Assembly: GCF_024868665.1 (NCBI RefSeq)
Contig: NC_079901.1
Coordinates: forward strand, 3,526,142-3,590,141
Length of the DNA stretch: 64,000 nucleotides
Source of the DNA: Triplophysa rosa
Taxonomy: Eukaryota > Chordata > Actinopteri > Cypriniformes > Nemacheilidae
Reading direction: 5' to 3'
Within the stretch, counting starts at the first letter, position 1, and every line of letters starts with the position of its first letter. This document shows positions 63,151-64,000 of the stretch, piece by piece. The notes under the pieces were generated by a model that was given only the letters and a program-made list of their open reading frames with translations, ran no database searches and was not told the origin of the DNA. A program made the translations under genes and the position numbers.

Positions 63151-64000
63151 TGTAAATGGTAAAAGAAATCGCCTTTTAAATGACTGATTAAAGTAGTTAC
63201 ATTTTTAAATCCAATTATTTATTCCTCCTTTTAAATTGCATTTTCAAAAACATTTTGAAATTCCACTATTTATTTAGGAATTAAATAATGCACTTTAAAA
63301 CGATGTACTTATTGAGTGTTTTATGTTGTTTTTTAATTCCCTTTTTAATTTGAAGTGTTTATTCATGGATACATATTTCATTTATTAATCATTTTTATAA
63401 TTACGCTTTATATTGCCCATTAAAACGTTAAATAATGAATGAATTTATCAATTCGCCTATTTATATTTGGATAAATAAATGAAGTTGTAAACACATGTAT
63501 TAATGGCTATTTTTATTGTAGAATTACTTATTAAACTATGAAATGCTTTATTACTTTACACATGACTCTTCCGGTCCTTCATAATAACCTGGCGTCAAAT
63601 GATGGTATACCTTAAAACGCAAAATAGATGTACACATGTTTAAACATAAATATCAGAAAATCCACATTTCTGCGCATGCGTGGTAGCCCTTCATAAGCAT
63701 GAGGTGGTCAGTTGTTTCATGACTGAAGGAACGTCAGACGGAGCGGGAGGCGCCAAACTCAAAATCTTTTGAGTTTAGAAGCTCATAGAAGGTATTTTTG
63801 TGTGGTGATTTCAACTTGTTTGCTAGCCTGCTTAAATGCATTCCATGTATGCCTACACAATATCTACGATAATTGCTCTCTCAAACTAGCTAACGGTTGC
63901 TATCATGCTTATAATTCATGATCGCTTGCTCATTCTGTGCAATCCGAAGCAGACAGCATTACATTTTCCGTTGACAGTCATAGCACATTTCTCGAATACA
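63151..64000. other. Non-coding sequence
   Basis: AT-rich from about 63170 to 63570 (many ATTTATT/AATAAAT runs), then more balanced DNA. No gene, RNA or mobile-element end could be supported. Confidence 0.5.

Overview
The window is eukaryotic, vertebrate, AT-rich repetitive DNA, most likely from a teleost and probably a cyprinid-like fish. The evidence is the mix of transposable elements: L2/CR1 LINEs ending in the fish-type tail (AGCGCTATATAAATAAA plus TTGAA or TTGAG repeats), DIRS tyrosine-recombinase retrotransposons, Tc1, Tol2-like and other hAT elements, Kolobok/THAP, Ty3/gypsy remnants and a tRNA-derived SINE. I find no convincing host exon, no bacterial-type gene, no CRISPR array and no functional RNA gene. 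The window looks like intergenic or intronic DNA built from nested mobile elements.

Layout. 1-2751: 3' part of a + strand DIRS (copy 1) with an open RNase H/tyrosine recombinase frame, internal complementary region and right terminus. 3480-6223: 5'-truncated L2 LINE (+). 6224-13517: non-coding DNA with MITE-like elements, a truncated L2 (-) at 7931-9370 and a SINE (-) near 12335-12557. 13518-17403: a decayed DIRS of a second family (+), with a foreign insert in its left terminus. 20943-26220: an apparently full-length L2/CR1 LINE (-) with two open ORFs and a perfect 15-bp target-site duplication. 27796-35894: two DIRS copies joined tail to tail (+ copy 2, - copy).

36398-39550: an LTR element (-) with only a gag-like region, split by a hAT insertion with an 8-bp duplication. 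39786-41110: another hAT. 42299-43614: a Kolobok-type element split by a Harbinger-like MITE. 44863-53240: a three-level nest, with a Tc1 remnant (-) holding a Tol2-like hAT, which holds DIRS copy 3 (+); a second hAT sits in the same Tc1. 53431-54662: a longer Kolobok copy keeping a THAP zinc-finger exon. 54794-55810: a DNA element with long terminal inverted repeats. 56541-63150: a Ty3/gypsy remnant (+) interrupted by a hAT with a decayed transposase, a short L2 3' fragment and a Tol2-like hAT. The last ~850 bases hold nothing I can assign.

The genes do not form a host pathway. DIRS copies would use Gag, RT-RNase H and a tyrosine recombinase that integrates a circular intermediate. The L2 uses an SGNH-esterase ORF1 protein and an endonuclease/RT ORF2 protein. 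The gypsy remnant once had Gag, RT-RNase H and integrase. hAT, Tc1 and Kolobok elements move by DDE transposases. Most copies are visibly broken. The exceptions are the L2 at 20958-26205, which keeps both ORFs, and the recombinase frame of DIRS copy 1, which keeps its visible catalytic motifs.
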